Assembly: GCA_021397835.1 (NCBI GenBank)
Contig: JAJFZO010000363.1
Location: 806,001-870,000, forward strand
DNA length: 64,000 bases
Source: Moringa oleifera
Lineage: Eukaryota; Streptophyta; Magnoliopsida; Brassicales; Moringaceae
Direction of reading: 5' to 3'
The notes under the pieces are model-generated. The model had not been told where the DNA came from. It searched no databases and saw nothing but the letters and a program-made list of their open reading frames with translations. The translations under genes were made by a program, and so were the position numbers. Below, one piece after another: positions 12,701 through 24,744 of this stretch (the first letter of the stretch is position 1; every line of letters begins with the position of its first letter).

Positions 12701-14416
12701 AGTGACATTTCCATTTAAGCCTGAGGGAGCACAACAAGTCATTTACTTCCAACAGAAACAAGAACAAAGTGTTAAAATCATGCGAAACAATTACCAAATC
12801 CTCTATTGAAAAGAAGAAAAGAAAAGAAAAAGTTAATCAAGAAAGGAGCAGACATCTTAAATTGGGCATTACAAAAGCAGAGCCAATCTCATCTAGAAGA
12901 AGGCTTTTCCTATTAACTCTTTTTTTATTGGAAAAAATGTATATATATTGGTACCAAGGAGGTGCTGCCCATATACATGTCTAATTAAATTTTAAGAGAA
13001 TAGGATTTCTAAAAAATTTACGTAATCTCATTTGCAAAATATTCGCAAGCTGCCCATAACTCTTTAAGTACAATCACATTCAAGACCACCTAGAATTTTA
13101 ATCAAAATAGATCATATCCCAAATCAAGTGTCTTTTGAGCTAAACTCAACAGACTCAGCCTAACTTTATGATGTCTCTGCTACTTGGCAGACTTCTGCTT
13201 TTTCAATATCAAAAATCAAGGTTTGCAGAAGGAGCAGCCAACTGAGAGTTTCATGAGGTCAGATTTAGCTGCTTAACCTTGACTCATTAAGCCTGGCAGA
13301 AAGCCTCATATGGGAACTAAGCCAAGGTCAGACAACTCATTCCACTAAGAGCCCACATCCTATGAAGCAAACTACCTCACACTTTCGAGTTTCTATAACA
13401 ATTAAATAAATGTTAAACACACTAAATAACTATGAAGACATTATAAATGCAAGGATTGCCTAAAACATGCATTGTTCTTAAAATTTTCAATTGAACACAA
13501 AATAAGCGCAAAAATATTAGAGATCTAGGTAGGAGAAGAGAAAGCTCACTTTTATAAATTGAGAAAAATCCAGATCTTCATTGGATCATTAAATTAAACA
13601 TTCCATATTACAGAGAAATAAGAAATGATGTTCAGTAACATCTATAATTATATTCTACTTTGCTCCAGGAAAGTGCATTATCTTACACGAATTTCTCAGT
13701 TCTCCAGCTGATAAGATTCAGAACTACAACTAATGAAACCCATATGTCAAATATAAATCAGTAACTTAACAAACCATCAAATGATGTCAAGTACACCGGA
13801 CATATGCCCGCCATCGGACATGTTAGCTGAAGCAAGCTCTCAAAAGAATCATTTAAGTCACACCGGTAAATTGCAAAAACATATATATACTATGTAATAC
13901 ACAGGTAAACAGCAATCAAAGGCAAATTTAAGAAAAGAAAAAAAAAAATACCTGGGGATGTCTAATCCTATGTGCTGCATCCGTATTCCCCGGAAAGTGC
14001 AGAGGCTGCGAATGCGCGGCCATGGCCACGGCAGTATCTGGCTTCAATCCACCCGAATCCTTGCCCAGATTCGCTTGCGGTTGCGATTGACTCTCCAGAG
14101 GGCCTTGCGGAAAATAAGCATTCTGCTGATTCTGCAAAAGGGCCTTCTCCTGAGCTGTCGTGCTGTGGGTCGGGCCGGGTGGGATTGGGACACCAGGAGG
14201 GTGAACCGTAGCAGGTTCTTGGAGGTACTGGCGTTGAGTTTGTTGTGGATAAGAATTGGAGTAATCTTGGGGAGGGTAACAGGCGTAACATTGATTGTTA
14301 TAAACATAATAAGCTTGGGACGCTGCTGCTTGTTCATAGGATGGGTCACAGGCCGCCTGTTGTTGATACTGATTGTAATATTGTTGATATTGCTGGTGCT
14401 CTGTGGAATAATCCAT
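9748..14416 (-). CDS. U1-type C2H2 zinc-finger protein with prion-like N-terminus
   Basis: Two coding exons (14416-13952 and 11409-9748) join in phase 0 to 708 residues across a 2.5-kb intron. Residues 1-155 are rich in Gln and Tyr (many QQY and YNQY blocks), a prion-like composition. Then comes a short RGG stretch (ASRGGGRRVGRPFRGGG). Two matrin/U1-type C2H2 fingers follow: WCELCRVDCNTPEILEQH with KRH, and FVCELCNVKCESQVVFDSH with KKH. A lysine/glutamate-rich linker separates them. After the second finger is an Ala-Pro repeat of about 75 residues and an acidic tail. U1-type fingers usually bind RNA, often double-stranded, and such composition is common in nuclear RNA-binding or condensate proteins, so a nuclear RNA-related role is the best guess. 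I know of no named function. I found no other coding exon in the intron, but cannot exclude one with a length divisible by three. Confidence 0.87.
10115..10316 (-). repeat. Ala-Pro-coding GCT/GGT minisatellite
   Basis: Imperfect hexanucleotide repeats (plus-strand GCTGGT, GCCGGT and GCTGAT types) encode alternating Ala-Pro and Ala-Ser in the zinc-finger protein. Two purer AP blocks are separated by degenerate sequence. Unit changes would keep the reading frame, so length variation between individuals is likely. Confidence 0.9.
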
Positions 14417-14527
14417 AGCCGTTACCGCTCTCTGCGAGCCAAAAATGTGCTGTGTAGTGTCTATGATTTTTCTGCCACTTGATTTTATGCTAACCCTTCC
14501 CTCCTTCCTCCATTCCCTACTGTCAAT

Positions 14528-14565
14528 CCCTCTCTCTCTCCCTCTCTCTCTCTCTCTCCCCCCTC
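14528..14565. repeat. CT-rich microsatellite in the zinc-finger gene leader
   Basis: A pyrimidine run made mostly of CT repeats lies about 110-150 bp before the ATG at 14416. On the transcribed minus strand it is a GA tract. Such tracts are common in plant core promoters and leaders. Confidence 0.75.
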
Positions 14566-16380
14566 CTTTTTGCTTTGGGTGGTGAGGAAGGTGGCTTCCC
14601 AAATGCGGAGCTTTCAAATTGGGAAATTTCACTCTAGTCCTCGGAGCTTTCTAAATGATAAGAACACCCTCAACAGTTTTGGGCCAGGGTCCTGCCTAGA
14701 GCCTGCTTCATAGCTATCACCGGGGCAATAGCCATGCAATATGGAAGCGGCCACCAATTCATTGAAACAATTCCTCAATGATTTCCATTTTCTGAATTCG
14801 AGGCTTGCTTAAAATTTTATATAATCGGCTTTCTATTTTTTCCAGAGAACAAACAGTTGTCTTAATGCATGTCAATTAGCTAAGTTATTAAAAAAAAATG
14901 TGCATAAGAACTTAAAATCAAATCCTACTCATACTAATAATCAGCAAAACTGAGAACAAAATTGACTTATCATTGTATAGCACATGGAGGTAGAATTAAC
15001 CATGAAGAAAAAGAAATCTGTACCCTTTGCCTAATTTGATTAGATTTGATCACGGTGTGATTCTGTTTCAATGCTAATCAATTGGTTAAAGGCTCATAGT
15101 TAAGATAATCGAAACTTGAATTGTTAAACTGCAATTTCAATTAAAGTTCAATTCAAAAATAATTTATATTTTGATTCATATACAAAATTCGATTTCAATT
15201 TCAATTCATATTTTAATTATAAATATAATATTTTTATTTTAATTATAAATTTTAATAAAATTAAAAATAAAAATAATCATATTTTTATTAAAATATATTT
15301 TTTAAAATTAAAATTAATTTAAAATTAATTTTTAATAATTTTTTAAATTAAAATTTTTAATATTTTAAAAACCAATTTAATTAAAAATCAAACCGAAACT
15401 ATCGATTTTTAACCTTTAATTTTAATTCTGATTTAAAATATATATAAATAATAACTAAATTATTTTCAAAATGATTTCAGTTATGAATCGAAATTAAAAT
15501 CATTTATATCAGTTTCCGCTCGATTCAAAACTTAAATATTTCAATTCGATTCATCGATTTAAATCGAACGTTCTTCAAGTCTAAATCTGATACTAAGCCC
15601 ATACACACAGCATACTCTCATATGGCTACCAGAAGTTAAAAGAAAAAACAGTTCCTCAGCAGAGCGTAACATCAGTGAAGGTACGGTTCAGCCAAGTAGA
15701 ACAGAGATAAAGCCATGGTCAGTCAAAAAACTCTACCTGTGTATGAATGCAACATGAACAAGGCAATTCACAATGTTAGGGATAAAAGCTCAGGTAGGCA
15801 GCACATGACATAGAATTAAGATTGACATTATCCAAAATTTCTCAGCATTCCTACAATGTAACTATGTGTCCATCATAGCTATATATCTAGCCGAATTGCC
15901 AACTTCTAGAACAGCAACTCTCCTCATCCTGATGGAACTCAGATGTTTCCAGTCTTATTTGTAGTATTAAACTGTGATCGAACAAATTCTGAGCATAACC
16001 TACAAGCAGATGCGGAATTACCACTATAACACTGGCAATCACACCTTGGGGCTTGAGTCTGCATAAAAGGTACACAATCTTTCTCCTTCTGCTCTTGCTT
16101 CCTCAAGGCAGGTTGCCTGAATTTATTAATAAAGACCTATACAACGAAGTGTGTGACTTGATCGATGTGTCCTAAGGGATAGGGCTCTTGACAAAAAATT
16201 GCAGAACCATTGACATTGACTGTAGTGCTAAATCTCAGTACAGTGGAGGTCCTTTAAAAATCGAAACTCCAATTGGTGCCATTGTCCTCATTTTTCCTTG
16301 CAGCAAAATAAAGAGACCTATCCATTTACAACTCTTGCCTGATGCCTCAAAATTCACTTTCATGAAGATCAACCCTGGAA
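14566..16380. other. Intergenic, AT-rich; no gene seen
   Basis: This holds the upstream region of the zinc-finger gene on the left and sequence downstream of SEC16 on the right. From about 15120 to 15560 the DNA is almost pure A/T with no coding signal. I recognise no RNA gene or mobile element. Confidence 0.6.
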
Positions 16381-16707
16381 CTACTGCCCTTTGCTGAAAA
16401 ATGATGAAGGCATGCTTAATGATTCACCTGGGGGTGTTATTTCATTTGTTGCAGAAGGATTGCAAGCATTGCTAAGGCTTCCACTCCATGATGCTGCTCG
16501 TCAGGAGGGTGGGGCAAGTGAATCATTGCCATCTGCCACTGCTCCTGTTCTATTGTGCCTAACATTATCCATGCTGGGAAATCGTTGCAGGGTCATTGGT
16601 GATGATGATGTTGATGCTGCTCGGGTTGAGAATGAATTCTCCTTTAAGGATGCATGGGTATTCCCCTTGCTCACTATTTCACCAGCCATTTGACTTGTCT
16701 CCTCACC
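16381..16707 (-). pseudogene. Former C-terminal coding part of SEC16, now behind a stop
   Basis: Past the TAA at 16708-16710 the same reading frame stays recognisable. It shows MTLQRFPSMDN, then a TGA at 16501-16503, then RAASWSGS and ESLSMPSSF, and finally a TAG at 16381-16383. The QRF-SMDN and R-ASWSGS-F blocks are typical of the C-terminal tail of plant SEC16 proteins. So 68 and 39 codons of once-coding sequence lie behind the first stop with no frameshift. Confidence 0.75.
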
Positions 16708-19700
16708 TTAGGGAGTTGGAGTGGGGATGAAAAATTTGGGGTTGGATGCACCCCCAGGAGGTTTAGCAGGTGAAATAGAAGGTGCTTGGAATAAGGCTGT
16801 TGTAGTCCCACCACCCTTGTTGAATGTGTCAACATACCTGAAAGGGACATCAAAATGTTTGCAGATTTCATATCTGACTGCCCAAAAGAGAGGAATTTAG
16901 TGGCAGTTTCAAGTGGCTGTTATCTGATCACTATTAATGCCAAGCCTGGAGCCAAAGAGAACAAAGAGAGAAACTGACATGGTTTGTCATGACGGCCGAC
17001 CATGGCACCCGCACAACACATGCACTTACCTTGTGGAACAAGTTTGGACAAACACACAGAGATAAAGATGTGCATAAAACACAGACAGAAAGAAAGGGGA
17101 TAGAGTAAGAAAGTTTTACTAAGCCTCCATACCTTGAGCGAACACCTGTCCGCCCACGAGCGGAGAACTGATTTGAATTTGGAGGAATGGGTGGGAACCC
17201 AGAGGGTGGGCTTTTATTTTCGGACCCACTACTTGAGTGAAAGCTTTCGCGGTTAGTTGCATCTTTTGGATTTTGATCAGGCACATCATTCATGAAAGCT
17301 GAAGTTGTTGGTGGTGGTTGCAAGACTGCTTCCTCACTTGGCGGTTCAGCTCCTTCCTCAACCCATCGTTTAAGCTTTTCATCAAAATAGAATTTGTTCC
17401 TCTCACCCAATTTAGCCTTTATGATGAACACATTAATCAAGAAATGGTCAAGCTAAACTGGAGAAAAGAAAAGATGATGCATACACGGAACTTCGTAAAA
17501 TCATAAATTCAAGAGATACCTGCCGGTCTGGACGGGATCTTAAGACCAACCCCAAAGTCTTTTGAAACAACTGTGAGCCAAGACGACCAAATCGAGAAGA
17601 CTCAACCGAAGTTGATGGCATATTTTGTGAATCAGACGAGTTTGCTTGCTTAGATGAATTAACCTGATTGAATACAACTAATCTGATATTAGATCTTCCC
17701 TTCCATCATTCCTTTCAAAATTTGTTTCAGTCAATAACAAGTGATGTATTTTATTATCAGCAGTCATATTCTGTTATCAATGTTACTTCATTTTCAATTT
17801 CTACATTTTTTTTTTTTAATCAGAAACGAAGATCAAATTCTACATTATAAAAGATCAAATAAAACGAGCAAAACATATTTACCTACACCAAGCACTATAA
17901 CGGCTAACCTTAGCTACTTCAACAATCAGATTTTATTATCTCCAAAAAGAAACGATAATTCAATAACTGGCACCGAAAACAGGATTAGATAATTCTACTT
18001 TCCGCTCTAGCCTCTCAGCTAATTGTCAACCTCTCCAGCTAAATCATGTGGTAAGACCAGAGAATGTGTATACTTTTTATGTATCCCCGATTAGAGAATT
18101 TTAAGCTACATTTATAAAGGTCCTTACATCTTTTGTTGCTCAACCCATGTAAAATGAACATGGATGCATTGATGTGATAGCATGTATTAGTGAATCTCAG
18201 ATCTATAGTTCCTGTACGAAATGGGGCAGAGCCCCACTTAGCATATGTTTTTCTCCCAGTCACCCACCTATTCCATTATTGCAGTAACTGACTTATCTTC
18301 GAAAGGTCAAGATTAGCAAATTCTTGACCCTAGCAAGTAACTACTAAAGCAGTAACAATATAAGAGAACAATAACAGAGAATGCATATGAATGTCTACCT
18401 TTGTTGGGCTTCTACCAAAGTCAGGCTCTGATACGCTTCTATTGTGCATAATTGTTTGATTGGTCTGACCAGGCCATCCACTTATAGGCTCCACTGATTC
18501 AGAAGGCACTAGTGAAGAAATTGCTGTTGTTGATTGACTGCCAGATACTACAGGCTCTGGTTGGTTAAAAAATTGATAATGTTCAGCAGGGCTATGTGAT
18601 GTTGAAGGCACGGTTGGAGGTAGCCCTCCTGGTTGGTTAGCAAATCCATTACGTTGAGCACTGCCATGTGATGTTGAAGGAGCAGGTGGAGGTATGCTTC
18701 CAACAACACGATGAGCAGTGCTATCAAAGAAGGTGAGCAATTTACCCACCAGTTTGGTTGGAGCCAAATTTGTACCATAACCACCCTGTTCATTAGATAA
18801 ACATCATGAATATATAAAATGATCGTAGTGAAAAGAAAGAATATATCTCAGGAATACCTGCTGGTGGGTTCTTAACCGCTCCTCAAGAGACAACACCAAC
18901 TGTTTCCATGTTTCGACTTCTGGTGATCGACCAGTTTTCAGGGACTTCAAAATCACCTGACAGTACCTGACCCAGCATATGGTTTAAACAAGACAGAAGC
19001 AAATCCCATGCAAATCAATGCCCTATCCAAATAAAAGTGCACTTACTTCAAAGACTCTGCAACTTTTCCAACTTCAGCCAGCATGTAGGCATAGACAAGT
19101 TTATACGGCTGAAAAGGTAAGAGAACAAACTGAGGATTTCCAAGCACCTTCGAATATTCATATATTTCTGTCCTCTGCAAGATATTCACAAGGCTAGCTC
19201 AGTTGCATTACTTAAACACTTGTGATTTAGGTAACATAATTTGAAATATAATATTTACAAGCAATTGGGTGAAAAACTGAATCTTACTATGAAAGGTGAC
19301 GATTACATCATCAAGCATTGCAATCATGGCATGAAAAAACAATAGTATATCATATATTGAAATATATTCCCAGCTTTATAATCATTGTGAGACAAAGTTC
19401 ATGTTAGTCACCTGAATAGCCTCTGGCGTAGCATAAGTTCGTGGAAATTTCCAATGATCTGCACCAATAAGACAGAGTCTTGCTGTGTCTGAATATGGCT
19501 CTAGGTTGGCTTCTGCAACTAAATAACATGTATGTGCAGCAATAACCTGCCCAATAGCTTTTCAGTTAGAACAAGCCAAGCATAAACATCTTTGTGATGG
19601 GGAGGGAGGCAGAGGAAAGGGAAAGGGTAAAAGGAACAGAAAGAAAACATCCCAGTAATAAACAGCAAGCAACGCACCTCACCCCTCTCTTTCCACAGGC

Positions 19701-22700
19701 AATCACCAAGATGAATGATAGCAAGCTCATCATCCTTTGTTCTGTTAGCAGTAATGATGCCTAGATTCTCTTCCCATTCATCTAAGACAGAGTTAGCTGC
19801 AATCTGTAGTCCAAGTAGATTTGGGGGAAAAAATAATGTGATAAAACTATAAGCAAATGTATTTCAATTAAATTCTATCACATTTAGATCACAACTTGCA
19901 AGCACATGAAAGGACATGTTTAACATCAACTATGGGATAGAAAATTTTTAGGAATCAAAATATCTTAATCTAGGCATCTGTTGAGCTCATAGCACAAATC
20001 ATTAGTCTCGGATATTATTTTTAACAGGAAGTTTTCAGCCATCCAACTAATACTTTCCTATAACCCATTAACATGTCTAGCAAGAGATAGCCGAACATCA
20101 GCTCATGGGCATCAAAATAGTATTTGTTAAGAAATATTGGGTGAGACAGGAGGCAAGGCAGAAAGTAACTCTTGAAGTAGCAAAATTTTGTTACAGAACA
20201 CAACAACAGAAGCAGAAACACACAACAAAGCATACACAAAGGAGTGTAGCCAGAACAAGAAAACAAAGCAACAATATTTTCAGAAAAAGTACTCAATTAA
20301 CAGACCTGCATAGGCTGTGGAGGGAAGTTTACATAACCAGGAAAACTTTCATTAATGGTGGCATTAGAAAACACATCTGCAGGTTGCCCTGCGATTAGCA
20401 GACACAATGTCCGCAATGGTGATCCAACTGCTAATTGCTTAAGTGCCATTTGCTTCACAGTAACACCATAAAACTGCATGCATTAACAGAAAAGATGTTA
20501 CTATCAGTATGAATAAATTAGGCAGTAAGAGACTGGCCAGAGAAGTAGAATGCGATGGCATGAACCTGATCACCAAGCTGAGATGCAAGAACAAGTGCCG
20601 GTCCCCAAAGTTGACCTTGCTGAGCACATTCTAGAGCTTCTTTCTTTCTACCAGAGACAAGAAGCTTCTGTACCTCCAGAGCAGTACCCTAAATCAATGA
20701 TAAATGCCTATTACATGAGTACCAATCAGGCCATGCAGCAAAAGTGGCATGAATTCTATGAGATCACTGTAAAAGGTAAACAGGGGAGGACATAAAATAC
20801 CTGGATTTGGGCATCAGAAGGTAACTTCTGCAGGCATTTTGTAACATCACTATACTCCCTCAACCTTTTTGCAGATGTAAATAGCTTAGCTACAGCTGAT
20901 TCTGGACAATCAATTTCCTAATTATAAATTTAAAAAGAAAAGAGCAGGGGTAAAATCAAAGCTCAGTCATGAAATTGATAAGAGTGGCTGCAATACCAAA
21001 ATGGGATGGAACACACCAACAAACAATGAAGCCAAACTTTATCATGTATCATATGCATCTTTGAATTATTAAGCAGTGACTGCCCAACACGTATGCTTTA
21101 TGATGAAAGAAAAAGATGCCATAAAACCATTAAAGCATCAACTGTACATTGTCAAGATGAATAAATGGAATCATACAATAATATAGGTAGCAGCCAAAAA
21201 TATTGTAAGCATTACATCAATGAAGCAGCATACTGCAAGTGATCACAATAATTATGATGGATATATTATGGAATTTAAAAGAATAAGGCCATTACTATTG
21301 CAGGAAGCAGGAAATAACAACCCTTAGAACTAAATATATACAAACACTTAGGAGTATCTTACCTTCAACACCTCATCAATGCCAAAGGGAGATCGAAGCT
21401 TTCCATAGTGCTGACAAGCTATTTTCAGCAAAGAGAAAAGCAACTTCAAAACTTCTGCATTTATGTAGTTCATGTTCAAAGATTCGCAGTTCAAGATCCT
21501 CACATCAATCCACTTGTTTAGTTCTTTGTTTCCAACATTTCCACCAACCAATGGGCCAGGGAAAGATTGCTGACACAGTGCATGGAAGTAATCACAAACA
21601 CCCAATCCAAAGCTAGAAGCATCAGTTCTGCCCATGACAACTTCTATCAAGTTGAGAACATTGATCATACATCCAGCTGAGTCCTTCATATGAAAGAAAC
21701 AATGACTTCAGGCCTAACATAGTAACATCCAATAGTATACAAAATTACACAAATAAAAGGTAAAATATATATATAGAAGTCAAGTGTGGTAAGATCTAAC
21801 CTGGCTTCCATGAACCAAGTTCGTCTGGGAAGAACTATTATTTTTCAGGACTACAATTTTTCCACCAAACCCAAAGGTCACTGCAGTATGTGGAGGCCGT
21901 CCAGCAGATGACCTTTCCTCACTGGGAGCATAACAGAACTGAGAGTCAGTCTGGAGTGGATGATGTGGAGGACTTGTTGATTTCTGATTATCAGAGAATG
22001 AAGGTTGAAAATGCATTGCAAGGTTTGGTTCGATCTTGTTCTGATTATGCTGATGAAGTTGTTCAGTGGAGATGAAAGCTTGAGACCCAGAAAACCCATG
22101 CCAATCAACACTATGACTTGCCTGATCATTTGCAGAAACTGACCCAGACAGTGTGGATCCTGTTTGTTGTTCCACAGAATTACTAACATGGCTTGTTAAA
22201 TCATAAGAGCACCCCACTTGCTTGTTCTCAGAAAAACCGGTAGCCTCATCGTTGAGAACAGGCTGAGCTCGTGGAGTGTAGGATTCCAATGATCTCCACT
22301 CTTGGGCAATTGTGTGATAGTACCAACCAGGGTATTGGGGATGAAACACCATATGAGGTGGGTATTCTGAATTGCCTTGAGAAAACTGATGCCAAGTAGG
22401 GGCACTAGCATTTACGCATCCCTCAGCTACATTACCCACAACAGACTGAGACATTTGTTGCATGTAATAAACATCCAAGTTTTGGTTTGAAACAACCTCA
22501 TTACTAGCTGACTGACCACTCACATAAAAACTGTCCTGAGCGTTCATATTCACATCCACAGACACATCCGTATCAGTAGTTGCACCTGCATTTGCTTTTA
22601 CATTGTATTCATGCAGCTGATACCACTGCCCAGACTTTGGATCATAACCCCATCCAGGGTAAAGATTTTCCCAATAGTGACTGCAATTTAAATCTTGCCT

Positions 22701-24149
22701 GCCTACATTCTGTTCTGATTCCACACCATGGTACTGATTATCATGATTCTGCCTGAAACTAGGAGGATTCAAATCATGGACTGAATTTTCAGGTACACCA
22801 GCAATAGCATTAAAATCAACCCCATGATCAACCTGATTCAACAGATCTACAAATGGATCTTCTGTATGATCCCCAGATTCATTAAAAAAATCAGAGTATG
22901 ACGCAAATCCACCATTCCCATGATCATGTGAATCAGAAGAATTAAATGAACTCCACTGCACCTCTTTGAGACCAGTTCCAGAAGATACATTACTCTTGCC
23001 CATTTTACCATCCATTGCTCCTTCTTTGCCTACCCCAATTTCACTTGACCCAGTCAAGTTACCGCATATTATAGCATTGCTCTCTATATGCTCATTTGCG
23101 CTGGCAAGTTTATTGCTCTCTTCAGCTCCACTCCCTACTTCACTAGAATCATGTACACCATCTGCTACCACTGAGTTGCGCTCGTTAGCAACTTGTGTGA
23201 CCTCATTAGAATCAGACAATCCAATCCTGTCATCTTGACCACCCCCTTTTGTTTCTTCTATGTTAAAAAGAGTATCACTGGCAACTTGTGTAACCTCACT
23301 AGAATGAGAAAATTCAGTACCCTTGTCACCCTGACCACTCTCTTTCAGTTCTTCTATGTTAAAGCCAGTAACACCGGCCACCTGCGTGACCTCATTACAA
23401 TCAGAAAATCCAATATCCCTCTCATCTTTACCACTCTCTTTCATTTCTTCTATGTTAAGGCCAGTATCACTGGCCACCTGTGTGACCCTATTAGAATCAG
23501 ACCATCCAATATCCCTGCCATCTTGACCACTCTCTTTCAGTTCTTCCATTTTAAAGCCGGTATCACTGTCAACTTGTGTGACCTCATTAGAATCAGTCGA
23601 TCCAATATCCCTGTCATCTTGACCACTCTCCTTCATTTCTTCTATGTTAAAGCCAGTATCACTGGCAACCTGTGTGACCCTATTAGAATCAGACAGTCCA
23701 ATATCCCTGTCATCTTGACCACTCTCTTTCATTTCTTCCATGTTAAAGCCAGTATCACTGGCAACCAGTGTGACCTCAGTAGAATCAGACAATCCAATAC
23801 CCTTGTCATCCTGACCACTCTCTTTTATTTCTTCAACATCAAAGCCAGTATCACTAGCAACCTGCAATACTTCATTAGAATTAAAGGACCCAATATCCCT
23901 GTCATCTTGACCAACCTCTTTCATTTCCTGTATGTTAAAGCCAGTATCACCGAAACCAAATTCTGCTTCTGTTAGAAAAACTTCAGTAATAGTGAGATCA
24001 GAAAATGCATTTGCCTCATTGGAAACATCACCTTGCCTAGTACCAAATCCATTACCCACAATCTCATCATCATCATCATTAATCAATTTGTCAAAAAAGT
24101 CCTCGTCTGTCTGATCCTCTACCTCAAATGAAGGAGTAGGACACGCCAT
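16708..24149 (-). CDS. SEC16: SEC16 homologue, COPII ER-exit-site scaffold
   Basis: Thirteen exons: 24149-21801, 21683-21363, 20917-20801, 20688-20566, 20473-20306, 19803-19678, 19546-19412, 19174-19047, 18966-18858, 18785-18399, 17663-17520, 17416-17133 and 16837-16708, giving about 1,506 residues. It opens with FEVEDQTDEDFFDKL, the conserved plant SEC16 start; an in-frame ATG nine bases upstream is less likely. An acidic N-terminus with eight 32-residue repeats follows, then the YPGWGYDPKSGQWYQ and YPGWYYHTIAQEW motifs. Exons 2-9 form the helical central domain (for example LLVSGRKKEALECAQQGQLW). Exons 11-13 hold SRFGRLGSQLFQKTLGLVL, ERNKFYFDEKLKRWVEEGAE and YVDTFNKGGG. The protein organises COPII coat assembly at ER exit sites (Arabidopsis MAG5 group). 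Translation ends early at PTPTP-TAA, and conserved tail sequence continues in the same frame beyond, so this copy is C-terminally truncated or the reference has errors. Confidence 0.93.
23190..23960 (-). repeat. Eight 96-bp repeats coding an acidic 32-residue unit in SEC16
   Basis: The unit reads roughly EVTQVASDTGFNIEEMKESG followed by QDDRDIGLSDSN. Eight copies sit head-to-tail inside exon 1, and the one nearest the C-terminus has lost one residue. Divergence between units is modest, so expansion looks recent. Because 96 is divisible by three, copy-number change would not break the frame. Confidence 0.92.
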
Positions 24150-24156
24150 ATACAGC

Positions 24157-24165
24157 AAACCCTAA
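24157..24165 (+). promoter_or_regulatory. Telo-box (AAACCCTAA) in the SEC16 leader
   Basis: A perfect AAACCCTAA lies 8 bp before the SEC16 start codon. Telo-boxes are common near the transcription start of plant growth-related genes. A short motif can also occur by chance. Confidence 0.45.
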
Positions 24166-24744
24166 CTTCGCCAACAAATTTAACCACACAACCACGATGA
24201 GTTCTATCTATTACCTATCAGAGCTGAAACTAGTATACTACACTCCATTTAGCTCCCAAGTCAACATCAGAAATTTTAATCAAATAATCAGAGAGAAAAA
24301 TATAAGGTCTCAGAGAGTCAATAGCAGAAACTAGAACAAATACAGTTAGTGTCCAGGGTTTTCAAGATCTCTACTCCACAAATAGAATTGAACAAAGCGA
24401 CTGTGGTTAGACTGCGGCGGCTTATGGTCAAAGCATTAGATTGCTCCTTTTGGTCCTGAAAATTGATAATGGCATTCGGATTGAATGAAATGTACTTCAA
24501 TACATAAGAGAGATGACCTACCACTGAAAGACAGATGATGACATTGAGTACAGAAGAAAGAGAGACAAACAGTGGATTCTGTGTAGACAGCGCAACGCAG
24601 GCATCAAGGATTCATGTTCATACGGCTGCGCAAACGAATTTTTCAAGTGCACGTGACTGCAACATTGAAGATTATACACGCGCCCTCACACAAACACAAG
24701 CATACAGATATATATATATATATGAAATGAAAATATGGTAGCCG
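24166..24744. other. SEC16 promoter region
   Basis: This contains the 5' UTR and promoter of SEC16. A (TA)n tract lies at about 24708-24722. No gene is seen. Confidence 0.5.

Noticed and set aside
16391..16693. Plus-strand 100-codon frame
   Set aside because: It lies antisense to the former SEC16 tail, which shows family motifs on the minus strand.
23193..23975. A 260-codon open frame on the plus strand across the SEC16 repeats
   Set aside because: It is the antisense of the 96-bp repeats. A stop-free frame in one unit is simply repeated eight times, and the sense frame is clearly SEC16.
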